A stretch of 64,000 nucleotides of DNA from Hungatella sp. (GTDB lineage: Bacteria > Bacillota > Clostridia > Lachnospirales > Lachnospiraceae). Where the stretch lies: contig WASS01000018.1 of assembly GCA_009712635.1 (NCBI GenBank), positions 1 to 64,000 of the forward strand. Reading direction: 5' to 3'. A program made the position numbers and the translations under genes. The notes under the pieces are model-generated. The model saw nothing but the letters and a program-made list of their open reading frames with translations, was not told the DNA's origin and did no database searches. The first letter of the stretch is position 1. Each line of letters starts with the position of its first letter. Shown one piece after another: positions 45,587 through 54,110 of this stretch.

Positions 45587-46339
45587 TTAATAAATTGCGA
45601 TTGGCCCGTGAGGTCCCTCCATAATATTTATGTCTGTTTCAAAGATATCCGTCAGAAGCTCCGGCTTCATAATATCCTTTACAGTTCCAAAAGCGGCAAT
45701 CTGTCCGTTTTTCATGGCACAGATCCGATCTGAATATTGGGCCGCAAAATTGATGTCATGAATCACGGTCAGGATGGTTCGTCCAAATTCATTGGCAGCA
45801 TGTCTTAAATGCTTCATCATCTGTACGGACCTTGCAACATCTAAATTGTTCAAAGGCTCATCAAGAAGCACGTATTCCGTCTCCTGGCATAAAACCATTG
45901 CCACATAAGCTCTTTGCCTCTGACCTCCGGAAAGCTCGTCTAAATACCGGTTCTCTAAATCACCTAAATCCAAAAAATCAATATATTTGGAGATGATGGT
46001 TTCATCTTCCTTTGTTAATCTCCCCTTGGAATAAGGAAAGCGCCCAAAGCCCGCCAGCTGTCTCACCGTCAGTCTAGTCACAAAATGATTTTCCTGCCGT
46101 AGAATCGTAAGTATTTTTGCCAGGTCCCCTGATTTGGATTCTGAAACATTCATATTTGCCACCTTGATCTGGCCTTCATCCAGATTCAAAAGTCTGCCGA
46201 TCATTAACAGTGCGGTAGATTTTCCAGCACCATTTGGTCCGATTAAGGAAGTAAGACCGGCTTTTGGTATTTGAATATTTAAAGGTCCTATTTTTACTTC
46301 ATCTGAATACTTTTTTTCAACATTAAGAATCTCAATCAT
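45587..46339 (-). CDS. yclP: iron-siderophore ABC transporter ATP-binding protein
   Basis: ATPase of a FecCD-type importer, 250 residues. Walker A GPNGAGKST (about residue 34), Q loop RQENHF, signature LSGGQRQRAY, Walker B VLLDEPLNNLD, switch VIHDINFA. It is closest by motif to YclP/CeuD-type catecholate (petrobactin) importer ATPases. Its start overlaps the stop of the permease gene by 4 bases. Last gene of the operon. Confidence 0.92.
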   Translation of the reverse strand: MIEILNVEKKYSDEVKIGPLNIQIPKAGLTSLIGPNGAGKSTALLMIGRLLNLDEGQIKVANMNVSESKSGDLAKILTILRQENHFVTRLTVRQLAGFGRFPYSKGRLTKEDETIISKYIDFLDLGDLENRYLDELSGGQRQRAYVAMVLCQETEYVLLDEPLNNLDVARSVQMMKHLRHAANEFGRTILTVIHDINFAAQYSDRICAMKNGQIAAFGTVKDIMKPELLTDIFETDINIMEGPHGPIAIY

Positions 46340-47400
46340 AACGTTCCCTTTCTTAGCATGACTACTAAAAATGTAATTCCACCAAACAATTCAATGATGA
46401 TAGAAACAACTCCCTGAGCTCTGAATACATGATACATAAAAAAGTATGAGCCGGTTAAAACCAAAAAGCCTATGGCAAGAGCCATTGGGAAAACATATCG
46501 ATGATCATAGGTCGGCACTGCCTGATATGTCATGGTAGCAACTAAAAATCCGTAGAACGTAAGGGGGCCTACCAGTGAGGTTGAAATAGACATCAGAACA
46601 GAAACTAATACAAGAGTATATATAACTCCAGACTTATGATGAACCCCAAGAGAAGTGCTGGTACCTTTTCCAAGGGACAGTACATTTAATTTTTTTGAAT
46701 AAGCAAGAAGCAATATGGCAGTAACGATTACTATCGGTATGGCTACCGGAAAATATTCCGCATCTGCATTATTAACAGAACCAAATAATCTTGCCTGCAG
46801 CACATCGAACTCAGACGGTGCCAGAAGCTTTCTCATAAAGGAGGATACCGACTTAAGCCCGGTTCCAATGATAATTCCCACCAAAAGCATAAGCTGTAAA
46901 TTACCATACTTTCCGGATAGCAGCCAGCCATAAAGGATTAAGCACATAATAACCATGATCGCCACCTGAAACAGAAACGGTCCAACCCCTCTGAATTTTA
47001 TAAATACACCGGCACCAAAAAAGAACATAGTACTGGTATGTATGGTCGAGTAAAGTGCCTCAAACCCTAAAAGCGAAGGCGTAAGAATCCGGTTATTGGT
47101 ACTGGACTGGAATGCAACGGTTGCTAAGCTCTGGCAAACAGCAGCAATGATCATCGCAATAATGGCGGTCAGCCTCCGTTTCACAATGGGGACAAAGGAG
47201 GGCGAACCCATGGGAACCGGATTGTTATAAACCAAAAGCCCATAAGTGGCAAGTGATCCTAAAACAAAAAGAGTTATCAGTAATATCCAATAACGCGTCT
47301 CCTCTTTTCTGGAACGAAACGCTTTGGCCGATCTTTTTCTATTATCAACTCCGGGATTCATCCCGGTATTTTTATTATTATATATAATTTCGCTCATCAT
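46336..47400 (-). CDS. yclO: iron-siderophore ABC transporter permease (FecCD family)
   Basis: 354 residues, one of two paired FecCD permeases. About nine spans; the conserved loop GKGTSTSLGVHHK and GPLTFYGFLVATMTYQ are characteristic. The N-terminal 40 residues are a polar extension before the first span. Overlaps the upstream permease gene by 4 bases and the ATPase gene by 4. Confidence 0.9.
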   Translation of the reverse strand: MMSEIIYNNKNTGMNPGVDNRKRSAKAFRSRKEETRYWILLITLFVLGSLATYGLLVYNNPVPMGSPSFVPIVKRRLTAIIAMIIAAVCQSLATVAFQSSTNNRILTPSLLGFEALYSTIHTSTMFFFGAGVFIKFRGVGPFLFQVAIMVIMCLILYGWLLSGKYGNLQLMLLVGIIIGTGLKSVSSFMRKLLAPSEFDVLQARLFGSVNNADAEYFPVAIPIVIVTAILLLAYSKKLNVLSLGKGTSTSLGVHHKSGVIYTLVLVSVLMSISTSLVGPLTFYGFLVATMTYQAVPTYDHRYVFPMALAIGFLVLTGSYFFMYHVFRAQGVVSIIIELFGGITFLVVMLRKGTL

Positions 47401-48416
47401 AACTTCCTTTGTTTCAATAAAATCACGATAAAGATAACCGCACCCACAGTTCCAAGGATTAAAGAGACAGGGACTTCAAAAGGCATGATAAGTGTACGGG
47501 AAATAATGTCACAAAGAGTGATTGCACCCATTCCCAGCACGCATACCCAGGGCAAATTGCTCTTAAGATCATCCCCCCGATACATGGAAACAATATTGGG
47601 AACAATTAAGCCTAAAAACGGCAGATTTCCAATTACAGCCGCAACGATACCAACGGCTGCCGAAATAAGACCCGTGCCAAGAATTACAATTTTATTATAA
47701 TTTACCCCAAGGCTTGTTGCCACATCTTCTCCTAATCCGGCTAAGGTCAACCGATCCGCATAGAAAAAAATGATGATATTAATAATGACAATGAGCCATA
47801 AATACTCATATCGTCCGATTTGAACCGGGGCAAAAGAACCTACGAACCAGGTCTGAATGTTTTGTGTCATTTGGAAAAGGAGGCCAATAAAGGTGGAAAT
47901 TGAGGATATGACGGCTCCCAGCATCATTCCTATGATAGGAACGATTAAAGACGAACGAAGCTTGACCTTTCTTAAGAAAAGAAAGAAAATCATAGTACCT
48001 ATAAAGGAAAAAATAATAGCGCCGGCCATTCTCTGCATCAGAGTCGGTGCCGGTATAGCCAGATAAACAAAAACAAGCCCCAGGCCTGCCCATTCAATGG
48101 TACCCGTTGTGGTAGGTTCCACCATACGATTTTGCGTAATCAGCTGTGTCACCAGTCCTGCCATGGACATAGCGGCTCCGGTGAGCATAAGTGCCGCGGT
48201 TCTTGGAACGCGCGTAATAAAAAACATCTGAAGTCCATCTTCTTGTCCCTTGATATCATATACCCCTGTAAAAAGTGATACCACTCCTAACATAATGACA
48301 CAGATGACTGCCAATGTAAAAGATTTTGTCCATGTCTTATTAGAACAATTCTGGGGCTGAGTATTCTCAGCCCCTGTCATTTTATTCATTCGATTTTTCC
48401 GCATTTTGATATACAT
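47397..48416 (-). CDS. yclN: iron-siderophore ABC transporter permease (FecCD family)
   Basis: 339 residues. FecCD fold with LTLAGLGEDVATSLGVNYNK and GNLPFLGLIVPNIVSMYRGDD, the hallmark segments. First span follows a 25-residue polar head. The start ATG at 48416 is behind AGGATAAAGG; a second ATG in the same frame is 12 bases later. It is 9 bases after the binding-protein gene. Confidence 0.9.
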   Translation of the reverse strand: MYIKMRKNRMNKMTGAENTQPQNCSNKTWTKSFTLAVICVIMLGVVSLFTGVYDIKGQEDGLQMFFITRVPRTAALMLTGAAMSMAGLVTQLITQNRMVEPTTTGTIEWAGLGLVFVYLAIPAPTLMQRMAGAIIFSFIGTMIFFLFLRKVKLRSSLIVPIIGMMLGAVISSISTFIGLLFQMTQNIQTWFVGSFAPVQIGRYEYLWLIVIINIIIFFYADRLTLAGLGEDVATSLGVNYNKIVILGTGLISAAVGIVAAVIGNLPFLGLIVPNIVSMYRGDDLKSNLPWVCVLGMGAITLCDIISRTLIMPFEVPVSLILGTVGAVIFIVILLKQRKL

Positions 48417-48424
48417 CCTTTATC

Positions 48425-49477
48425 CTACTTGGTCAAAGAACTGGCAAGGTTATCAAATAACTCTATAAAAGTCTGAATGGATTCGTTGGTATATGTATCG
48501 TTTGGTGCATATACTACATGCCCTTCGGTAATCGCTGTCGTGTTTTGAAGAGCTGGAGAATTGTTTATTACGTCCTGAGCTGGAACCGCATCCTTTGTAG
48601 AAGAGATTGCTGCATCACGGTCCAGTACAAAGATCCAGTCAGGATTGCTCTGTGCAATCGCTTCTACAGAAATATCATCTCCCTGATGATCAGATGTAGC
48701 ACCGCTCACTTCTAAGGCTGAAGTCCAGCCAAAAACTTCATACAAAGGCCCCCATACACGACCGGAAAGTGGTGCTGAAAAACCAATGTCTCCACCGGAA
48801 ACTACAACACTCATGATTTTGTCGGTTCCATTATATGCAGATTTTGCCTTCTCAATTGCCTGGTCAAAATCAGCAGACAATTTTTCCGCTTCTTCATTCT
48901 TATTAAAAATCTTACCTAATGTGATAGTGGAATCTTTCAGGCCATTAACAAAACTTTCCCCAGGTTTACCGGCTTCTTTTGAAACCTGGAAGCTAAGATC
49001 AACTACCGCAGCATTTGGTACCAATTTCTTTATGTCTTCATAATAACTGGCAAATCTTTGACCCACGATTACAAGCTCAGGATCTGCTGCTGCAATGATC
49101 TCCAGATTTGGCTCACTATGGTTTCCAATATCCTGAACCTCACTGTCGGCTACATAGGGTGAATCTGCTGGCATAACTCCCTTCGGAACTGCTGCTAACT
49201 TAATTCCCCAATCGGATAATGTTTCAAAGGTTCTGTTGTCCAATGCCACCACATTCTTTGGATTGACAGGAACAGTAACCGTTCCATGAATATCTGTGAC
49301 TTCCACCGTTTTAGCTTCTGCTGCGGTGCTTTCCGCTGCTGTTGTCTCAGCGGATTCACTTGCCTGCGTACTTGCTACGGTAGCTGCTGTGTTACTGCTT
49401 TTGCCTGAACAGCCCGTCAGCGCCAGGGCTAATACCGTCGCAACGACAGTTAACTTGGGTAAAATAGATTTTCTCAT
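48425..49477 (-). CDS. yclQ: siderophore-binding lipoprotein (YclQ/CeuE-like)
   Basis: Extracellular receptor, 350 residues. Lipoprotein signal with ALALTGCSG (Cys about 22), a Ser/Thr/Ala/Glu-rich linker to about residue 58, and the class III binding fold (VEVTDIHGTVTVPVNPKNVVAL, ETLSDWGIKLAAVPKG, NLEIIAAADPELVIVGQR, NPDWIFVLDRD). The pattern resembles YclQ/CeuE. Start at 49477 is set by AGGAGG; an in-frame extension to 49552 covers the promoter leader and is not coding. First gene of the operon. Confidence 0.92.
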   Translation of the reverse strand: MRKSILPKLTVVATVLALALTGCSGKSSNTAATVASTQASESAETTAAESTAAEAKTVEVTDIHGTVTVPVNPKNVVALDNRTFETLSDWGIKLAAVPKGVMPADSPYVADSEVQDIGNHSEPNLEIIAAADPELVIVGQRFASYYEDIKKLVPNAAVVDLSFQVSKEAGKPGESFVNGLKDSTITLGKIFNKNEEAEKLSADFDQAIEKAKSAYNGTDKIMSVVVSGGDIGFSAPLSGRVWGPLYEVFGWTSALEVSGATSDHQGDDISVEAIAQSNPDWIFVLDRDAAISSTKDAVPAQDVINNSPALQNTTAITEGHVVYAPNDTYTNESIQTFIELFDNLASSLTK

Positions 49478-49540
49478 AATAACCTCCTGATTATGTTGTA
49501 ACCGGCAAATGTCTAAATACAGTTGCCAGGCCAGATTCTT

Positions 49541-49594
49541 GTTAGTAACCACTAACTCAATCCGCAGTTTACCATATCAGGTCATAATTGTCAA
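49541..49594 (-). promoter_or_regulatory. promoter and palindromic operator of the siderophore importer
   Basis: Minus-strand TTGACA (49589-49594), 17-base spacer, TAAACT (49566-49571). At the expected start of transcription is a palindrome GTTAGT-N4-ACTAAC (49541-49556), and more TTAGTTAG half-sites lie upstream at 49611-49620. The layout suggests metal-dependent repression (DtxR/IdeR-like or Fur). Which regulator is unknown. Confidence 0.72.
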
Positions 49595-49650
49595 CCATTC
49601 AGTTTGTTTTAACTAACTAATACTTATTTTTATGCACTTTTACTTTGTAG

Positions 49651-49690
49651 AAAAAATGCCTTAACCATCTAAAGGTCAAGGCATTTTTTT
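49651..49690 (-). terminator. terminator of the trmL gene string
   Basis: AAAAAATGCCTT pairs with AAGGCATTTTTTT, with inner ACC/GGT pairs, so it is active in either direction. It begins at the trmL stop codon on minus. Confidence 0.9.
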
Positions 49691-50183
49691 ATTCCTTCCA
49701 ATGGAGATGATGCAGTTCTCCCTCCATGGTCATACGATCAAATCCATTCTGCCTCAAAGCTTCATAAAGAACAATGGAAACGGAATTGGATAAATTCAGG
49801 GAACGGATATCGCCCCACATGGGAATTCTCACACAGCGGTCCTCGTTGTCCACAAGAATCTCTTCTGGTATTCCGGCACTTTCCTTCCCAAACATGAGAA
49901 AGCAATCCGGCTCATATTTTACATCTGAGTAAACATGATGTCCCTTAGTCGTGGCCATATAGATTTTCGCTCCAGGATTCCGGTCTAAAAAGTCCTGATA
50001 ATCACTGTACACGGTAACATCTAACTTATCCCAGTAATCAAGGCCTGCCCTTTTTATCAGTTTATCATTCAGCTTAAAACCCAGAGGCTGAATCAGATGA
50101 AGCCTGGTATCCGTAGCCACACAGGTCCTTCCGATATTCCCTGTATTCGCCGGCATCTCCGGTTCCAATAGTACAATATTCAT
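49689..50183 (-). CDS. trmL: tRNA (cytidine/uridine-34-2'-O)-methyltransferase TrmL
   Basis: SPOUT-class methyltransferase of 164 residues that methylates the wobble base of leucine tRNAs. It shows PANTGNIGRTCVATDTRLHLI at the N-terminus and the knotted SAM site FGKESAGIPEEIL, IPMWGDIRSLNLSNSVSIVLYE at the C-terminus. Complete, and last gene of the minus-strand series. Confidence 0.95.
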   Translation of the reverse strand: MNIVLLEPEMPANTGNIGRTCVATDTRLHLIQPLGFKLNDKLIKRAGLDYWDKLDVTVYSDYQDFLDRNPGAKIYMATTKGHHVYSDVKYEPDCFLMFGKESAGIPEEILVDNEDRCVRIPMWGDIRSLNLSNSVSIVLYEALRQNGFDRMTMEGELHHLHWKE

Positions 50184-50188
50184 AGTAA

Positions 50189-51358
50189 TTACGCCTTTCC
50201 ATCCAGTCTTTTAATAAAGCGTTCCATACGGCTTAAAGCTTCTTTTAAGTTCTTTAAGGAATACGCATAAGAAATACGAAGATAGCCTTCTCCGCAGTCT
50301 CCAAATGCAGTTCCGGGAACAACCGCCACTTTTTCTTCCATCAGAAGCCGGGTGGCAAATTCATCGGAGGTCATACCAAACCGTTTGATGCACGGAAATG
50401 TATAGAAGGCACCGTTGGGCTCAAAGCATTCAAGTCCCATCTCCTGAAACGCATGCATTAAATAACGCCTTCTCTGATCGTAGGATTCCCGCATGACAGC
50501 TACATCCTTATCGCCGTCCCGCAGCGCAGCAACGGCTGCATACTGACTGGTGGTAGGCGCACACATTATGGCGAACTGGTGGATCTTTAACATCTGCTCT
50601 AAAATCATTCTGGGGGCAGCGGCATAGCCAAGCCTCCAGCCGGTCATAGCGTAGGATTTGGAAAATCCATTAATTAAAACGGTTCTGTCTTTCATTCCAG
50701 GAAAAGCCGCTATGGTGGAGTGATCCCCGCCATAGGTAAGTTCTGCATAGATCTCATCAGAGATAACGAATAAATCCTTCTCGATTACAATGTCTGCTAT
50801 TTCCTTCAGCTCTCTGGCATCCATGACAGCCCCAGTCGGGTTGTTTGGAAACGGAAGAATGAGAACCTTTGTCTTTGGAGTGATCTTCTCCAGAAGCTTT
50901 TCCTTTGTCAGCTTAAACTGATCCTTTGCTTCCAGATCAATAATCACCGGAACTCCATTGGCAAGAATGGTACAAGGTACATAGGAAACATAGCTGGGCT
51001 GAGGAACCAGCACCTCATCGCCTGGATTTAACATGGCACGGAGTGCAATATCAATGGCTTCGCTGCCGCCAACCGTTACCATTACCTCATGATCAGGATC
51101 ATATGTAACTTCAAAGCGGCGGCTTAAATAGCTGCAGATCTCCGTCTTAAGCTCTTTTAAACCAGCATTAGAGGTGTAAAATGTCCGTCCTTTTTCCAGT
51201 GAATAAATACCCTCTTCCCGGATATGCCATGGCGTGTCAAAATCAGGCTCGCCTACACCCAGAGAAATGGCATCCTTCATCTCACTTACGATATCAAAAA
51301 ATTTACGGATTCCCGAAGATGGAATCTCTGTTATACGGTCTGATAATGGGTTTCTCAC
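50189..51358 (-). CDS. class I/II PLP aminotransferase
   Basis: 389 residues of fold type I. The PLP Lys lies in GFSKSYAMTGWRLGYAAAP (about residue 234), with NNPTGAV (about 172) and SDEIYAEL before it. Likely an aspartate- or aromatic-type aminotransferase (PatA/AraT-like). The start overlaps the stop of the Lrp/AsnC gene by 4 bases, implying regulation of or by an amino acid. The substrate is not decided by sequence. Confidence 0.9.
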   Translation of the reverse strand: MRNPLSDRITEIPSSGIRKFFDIVSEMKDAISLGVGEPDFDTPWHIREEGIYSLEKGRTFYTSNAGLKELKTEICSYLSRRFEVTYDPDHEVMVTVGGSEAIDIALRAMLNPGDEVLVPQPSYVSYVPCTILANGVPVIIDLEAKDQFKLTKEKLLEKITPKTKVLILPFPNNPTGAVMDARELKEIADIVIEKDLFVISDEIYAELTYGGDHSTIAAFPGMKDRTVLINGFSKSYAMTGWRLGYAAAPRMILEQMLKIHQFAIMCAPTTSQYAAVAALRDGDKDVAVMRESYDQRRRYLMHAFQEMGLECFEPNGAFYTFPCIKRFGMTSDEFATRLLMEEKVAVVPGTAFGDCGEGYLRISYAYSLKNLKEALSRMERFIKRLDGKA

Positions 51359-51837
51359 GGCGTAATCAGCATCCTTTCGTCTTGTGTCTCTTCCGCAAGA
51401 ACCGTCCCGTGATCTTTATATTTTTTCAGAACAAAATGGGTGGCTGTGCTGAGCACGGATTCCATGGGGGAAAGCTTCTCAGATACGAACTGGGCAACTG
51501 CTCTCATGGTCTTTCCTTCGATAAATACGGTAAAATCAAAGGCTCCAGACATCAAATAAACTGCATTTACCTCACTGTACTGGTAAATACGTTCTGCGAT
51601 CTTGTCAAAACCCATACCTCTCTGGGGAGTTACCTTAACCTCAATCAACGCAACCACCTTTTCATCGCTGGTATTATCCCAGTTAATCAGGGTGTGATAT
51701 CCGCAGATGATATGTTCCTTTTCCATTTCGGCAATCTCGTTTGCAATGGCTGCCTCACTTTCTCCAAGTAGAACCGCCAGATCTTTTAAATCAATTCTGC
51801 TGTTTTTTTCAATAATTGCCAGTATCTTTTCTCTCAT
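51355..51837 (-). CDS. Lrp/AsnC-family transcriptional regulator
   Basis: 160 residues: N-terminal HTH (about 5-60, IDLKDLAVLLGESEAAIANEIAEME) and the RAM ligand domain (about 65-145, VALIEVKVTPQRGMGFDKIAERI). Starts behind GGAGGTAGG. Coupled to the aminotransferase gene, so it probably senses an amino acid metabolised by it. Confidence 0.9.
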   Translation of the reverse strand: MREKILAIIEKNSRIDLKDLAVLLGESEAAIANEIAEMEKEHIICGYHTLINWDNTSDEKVVALIEVKVTPQRGMGFDKIAERIYQYSEVNAVYLMSGAFDFTVFIEGKTMRAVAQFVSEKLSPMESVLSTATHFVLKKYKDHGTVLAEETQDERMLITP

Positions 51838-51851
51838 ATCCTACCTCCGAT

Positions 51852-52427
51852 TTACCTGTTTTGGGATAACACCTTATATAGTTCGTCCTCTGAAGGCCGG
51901 TCAAGATAGCCGTTTCCGTCTTCATGGACAATAATCCGTTTGATTCCGTCTGTTACTTTCCCGATGACTGCCGCTTTCATTCCATGCTCCTTTAAGGCAG
52001 ATACCAGATCCCCTCCGTTATCCGCCGCCAACACAAAGCAGCCCTCAGAATAAAGACGGTACGGGTTTAAGTCGTACCGTTCACAGATCTCTATGGTTTC
52101 CTGCCTTACTGGAATTTTATGAAGGTCAAAACGAATTCCCGTCATATAGGCGCCGGATAAATCCCAGAGAGCTTTCAGTATTCCTCCTTCAAGGACTGGC
52201 TCCCATTCCGTAGCCCCCAGATCCTTAAAAAAATCCGGATCATTTACCGGTAATAAAAAATCTCCGGTTAAAATCTGGTCAATATATTGCGAGGAGAACC
52301 ACTGATGCAGTTCTCCCTCTCTTTCACTTACTATTTTTAACGTTCCGGCTAATCCTGCATATCCTGCAGCCACAAGATCCTGCCCCGGCTTAATCGTTCC
52401 TGTATTTTCTCTTTCAATCCGTCTCAT
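51852..52427 (-). CDS. AIR-synthase C-terminal-domain protein, N-terminal domain missing
   Basis: 191 residues. The sequence matches only the C-terminal AIRS_C domain of the PurM/HypE/ThiL superfamily (GGILKALWDLSGAYMTGIRFDLHKIPV, YSEGCFVLAADNGGDLVSALKEHGMKAAVIGKVTDG). The N-terminal ATP-binding half is absent, so it cannot be a complete kinase or synthase. It may be a binding protein or a remnant. Starts 10 bases after the VanW gene with a distant GGGAGAA ribosome site. Confidence 0.72.
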   Translation of the reverse strand: MRRIERENTGTIKPGQDLVAAGYAGLAGTLKIVSEREGELHQWFSSQYIDQILTGDFLLPVNDPDFFKDLGATEWEPVLEGGILKALWDLSGAYMTGIRFDLHKIPVRQETIEICERYDLNPYRLYSEGCFVLAADNGGDLVSALKEHGMKAAVIGKVTDGIKRIIVHEDGNGYLDRPSEDELYKVLSQNR

Positions 52428-52436
52428 GTTCTGTTT

Positions 52437-53927
52437 TTATTCTCCCGGACCTGCCTGGGGACTATCCACAGCATCTTCCCATTCAGGTGCTGCCTGGGAA
52501 TCTGGTTGCTGGGTTGTTTCCTGAGTTGGCTGTGTAATAATATCAGGAACTTCAGAAGGATGGACTGGTATTGGTTCCGCAACTGCGGGTGCTGCCGGAC
52601 CAACCTTTATAATTGCCTTGGATGGATTGTAGGTATCCGTATGAAGTAACTCTCTGCTCTGTTCTGCACCATCTACATACACAATCTTCCAGAGTCTTGA
52701 TTTCATACCTTGATGAGCGGACTGAACCTGCTTTCTGGATCCAGGCGGCATGGCGGGATCCACAACCTCTTTTGCAGCTCCCGGATCAGTGACACTGAGT
52801 GTTTCCGAAACAAATTCAAAGGTCCGGTTGGCTGGCCTGGTCTCTTTCCCATATATGGTAAAGGTAAGAGTTTTTCCTGAAGTATAGCCTTCCACATAAA
52901 TAGGCGTGCTGTAATTATTGGTAAATTTGATGTCTTTATAGGTTCCTGCAATTGCCGCATCCTCCGACGGCTTTACATAACTTACCACCATGGAGTGATT
53001 CTGTCTCTGACTGATCTCTAACTCTGCTCTGAGTGCGGCATTGTAAATGGTAGTGGCGATCTGACATACGCCGCCTCCCACACTGTCAACCACCTGACCG
53101 TTCTCATATGCAGCAGCTGTCGCGTAACCATTATCAACCGTAAAGGGATGCATGCAGTCATAACCGGACAAGGTCTCTCCAGGCATTAACACATGACCGT
53201 TTATCTTTCCGGAACCAACCTGCAGGTTTTTGGACCTGGAGGCACCGCTTGATGAAAAATTGGTGGAAAAGGTTCCAAGTACATCCTGTATGGTAGATAA
53301 ATCTTCGGTTGTTATCGCCGGCTTTACTTCGGCAACAACTGCATTAACAGTGATCGGCTCTTTTAAACCATTTGCAAACGCCGCATTAAGAGCCTGCTTT
53401 GTGGCTTCCACATCCACTGTTTTTCCAATTACAGAAGGTGTGACTGTAAATGCTCCGTTCTGGCGGACAATGGAGGCATTCTTTGGTTCAGCCACTGCAG
53501 GTGCACATTTTTCGGCCACAAATGACGCTAACCTGCCATCATCCAAAGAAGTTTCCAAGGGAATGATGACTGGATTGTGTTCGATATCCTTTTTATTTAA
53601 ATATCGTTTTAATAAATTCCCCCCCTGCCAGGAGGATGCTGCCTGAGAAACCGCTTCCGGGTTGCTCCAATGAAATCCCAGATCCTTAGCTGTCGTATCC
53701 ACCGGCTGTCCGTCCACAACCAGTGTGATTTTCTGATTTTCCATTTCATTAACCAGGCCCTGAACCTTTTGCCCGGCTTCTTCCTCTGTCAAACCGCCCA
53801 GATTATAATCCCCGACATAGATACCGTCCGGAAGCGTATCAGCCATAACGTATGCTGGTGAGAAAAATCCGATTCCCACTGCCAGCATAGAGGCCGCCAG
53901 GCATATGGACAAAGTTTTCTTTTTCAT
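52437..53927 (-). CDS. secreted VanW-family protein with peptidoglycan-binding-like domains
   Basis: 496 residues. Signal peptide (about 1-29, MADTL after cleavage), YoaR-like putative peptidoglycan-binding domains (about 50-225), then a VanW domain with VDSVGGGVCQIATTIYNAALRAELEISQRQNHS (about 280-310), and a Pro/Ala/Gln-rich C-terminal tail. VanW proteins occur in vancomycin clusters and widely in clostridial envelopes; their activity is unproven, though the conserved Cys-His pair suggests catalysis. Starts behind AGAGGATG. Exported to the cell wall. Confidence 0.88.
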   Translation of the reverse strand: MKKKTLSICLAASMLAVGIGFFSPAYVMADTLPDGIYVGDYNLGGLTEEEAGQKVQGLVNEMENQKITLVVDGQPVDTTAKDLGFHWSNPEAVSQAASSWQGGNLLKRYLNKKDIEHNPVIIPLETSLDDGRLASFVAEKCAPAVAEPKNASIVRQNGAFTVTPSVIGKTVDVEATKQALNAAFANGLKEPITVNAVVAEVKPAITTEDLSTIQDVLGTFSTNFSSSGASRSKNLQVGSGKINGHVLMPGETLSGYDCMHPFTVDNGYATAAAYENGQVVDSVGGGVCQIATTIYNAALRAELEISQRQNHSMVVSYVKPSEDAAIAGTYKDIKFTNNYSTPIYVEGYTSGKTLTFTIYGKETRPANRTFEFVSETLSVTDPGAAKEVVDPAMPPGSRKQVQSAHQGMKSRLWKIVYVDGAEQSRELLHTDTYNPSKAIIKVGPAAPAVAEPIPVHPSEVPDIITQPTQETTQQPDSQAAPEWEDAVDSPQAGPGE

Positions 53928-53978
53928 ATTCCATCCTCTTACTCTACTGTTTCCGCCTGACGTTTTGTCAGATAAAAA

Positions 53979-54095
53979 CTATCTCATAAAACTTAACATC
54001 ATGGGGAGTACCATTGCTATTATCAGTAAAACTACAACTGCGATTAAAACCACTGACATAAACTTCTTGTTGTTCTTATTGTTAAAATTAATCAT
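53979..54095 (-). CDS. 38-residue single-span membrane protein
   Basis: A short reading frame of 38 residues. It has an Asn/Lys-rich cytoplasmic head (INFNNKNNKKF) followed by one hydrophobic span (about 14-36). It begins 15 bases after the exonuclease stop, with GAGAGGTGAT as a good ribosome site. It falls in what would otherwise be a 183-base gap between genes. I do not recognise a family; its structure resembles small membrane regulators. Too short for ordinary gene prediction. Confidence 0.72.
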   Translation of the reverse strand: MINFNNKNNKKFMSVVLIAVVVLLIIAMVLPMMLSFMR

Positions 54096-54110
54096 TTTGT
54101 ATCACCTCTC

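Noticed and set aside
51181-51771. 196-codon plus-strand frame opposite the aminotransferase and Lrp genes
   Set aside because: It spans the overlap of two well-supported genes on the other strand and has no start signal.
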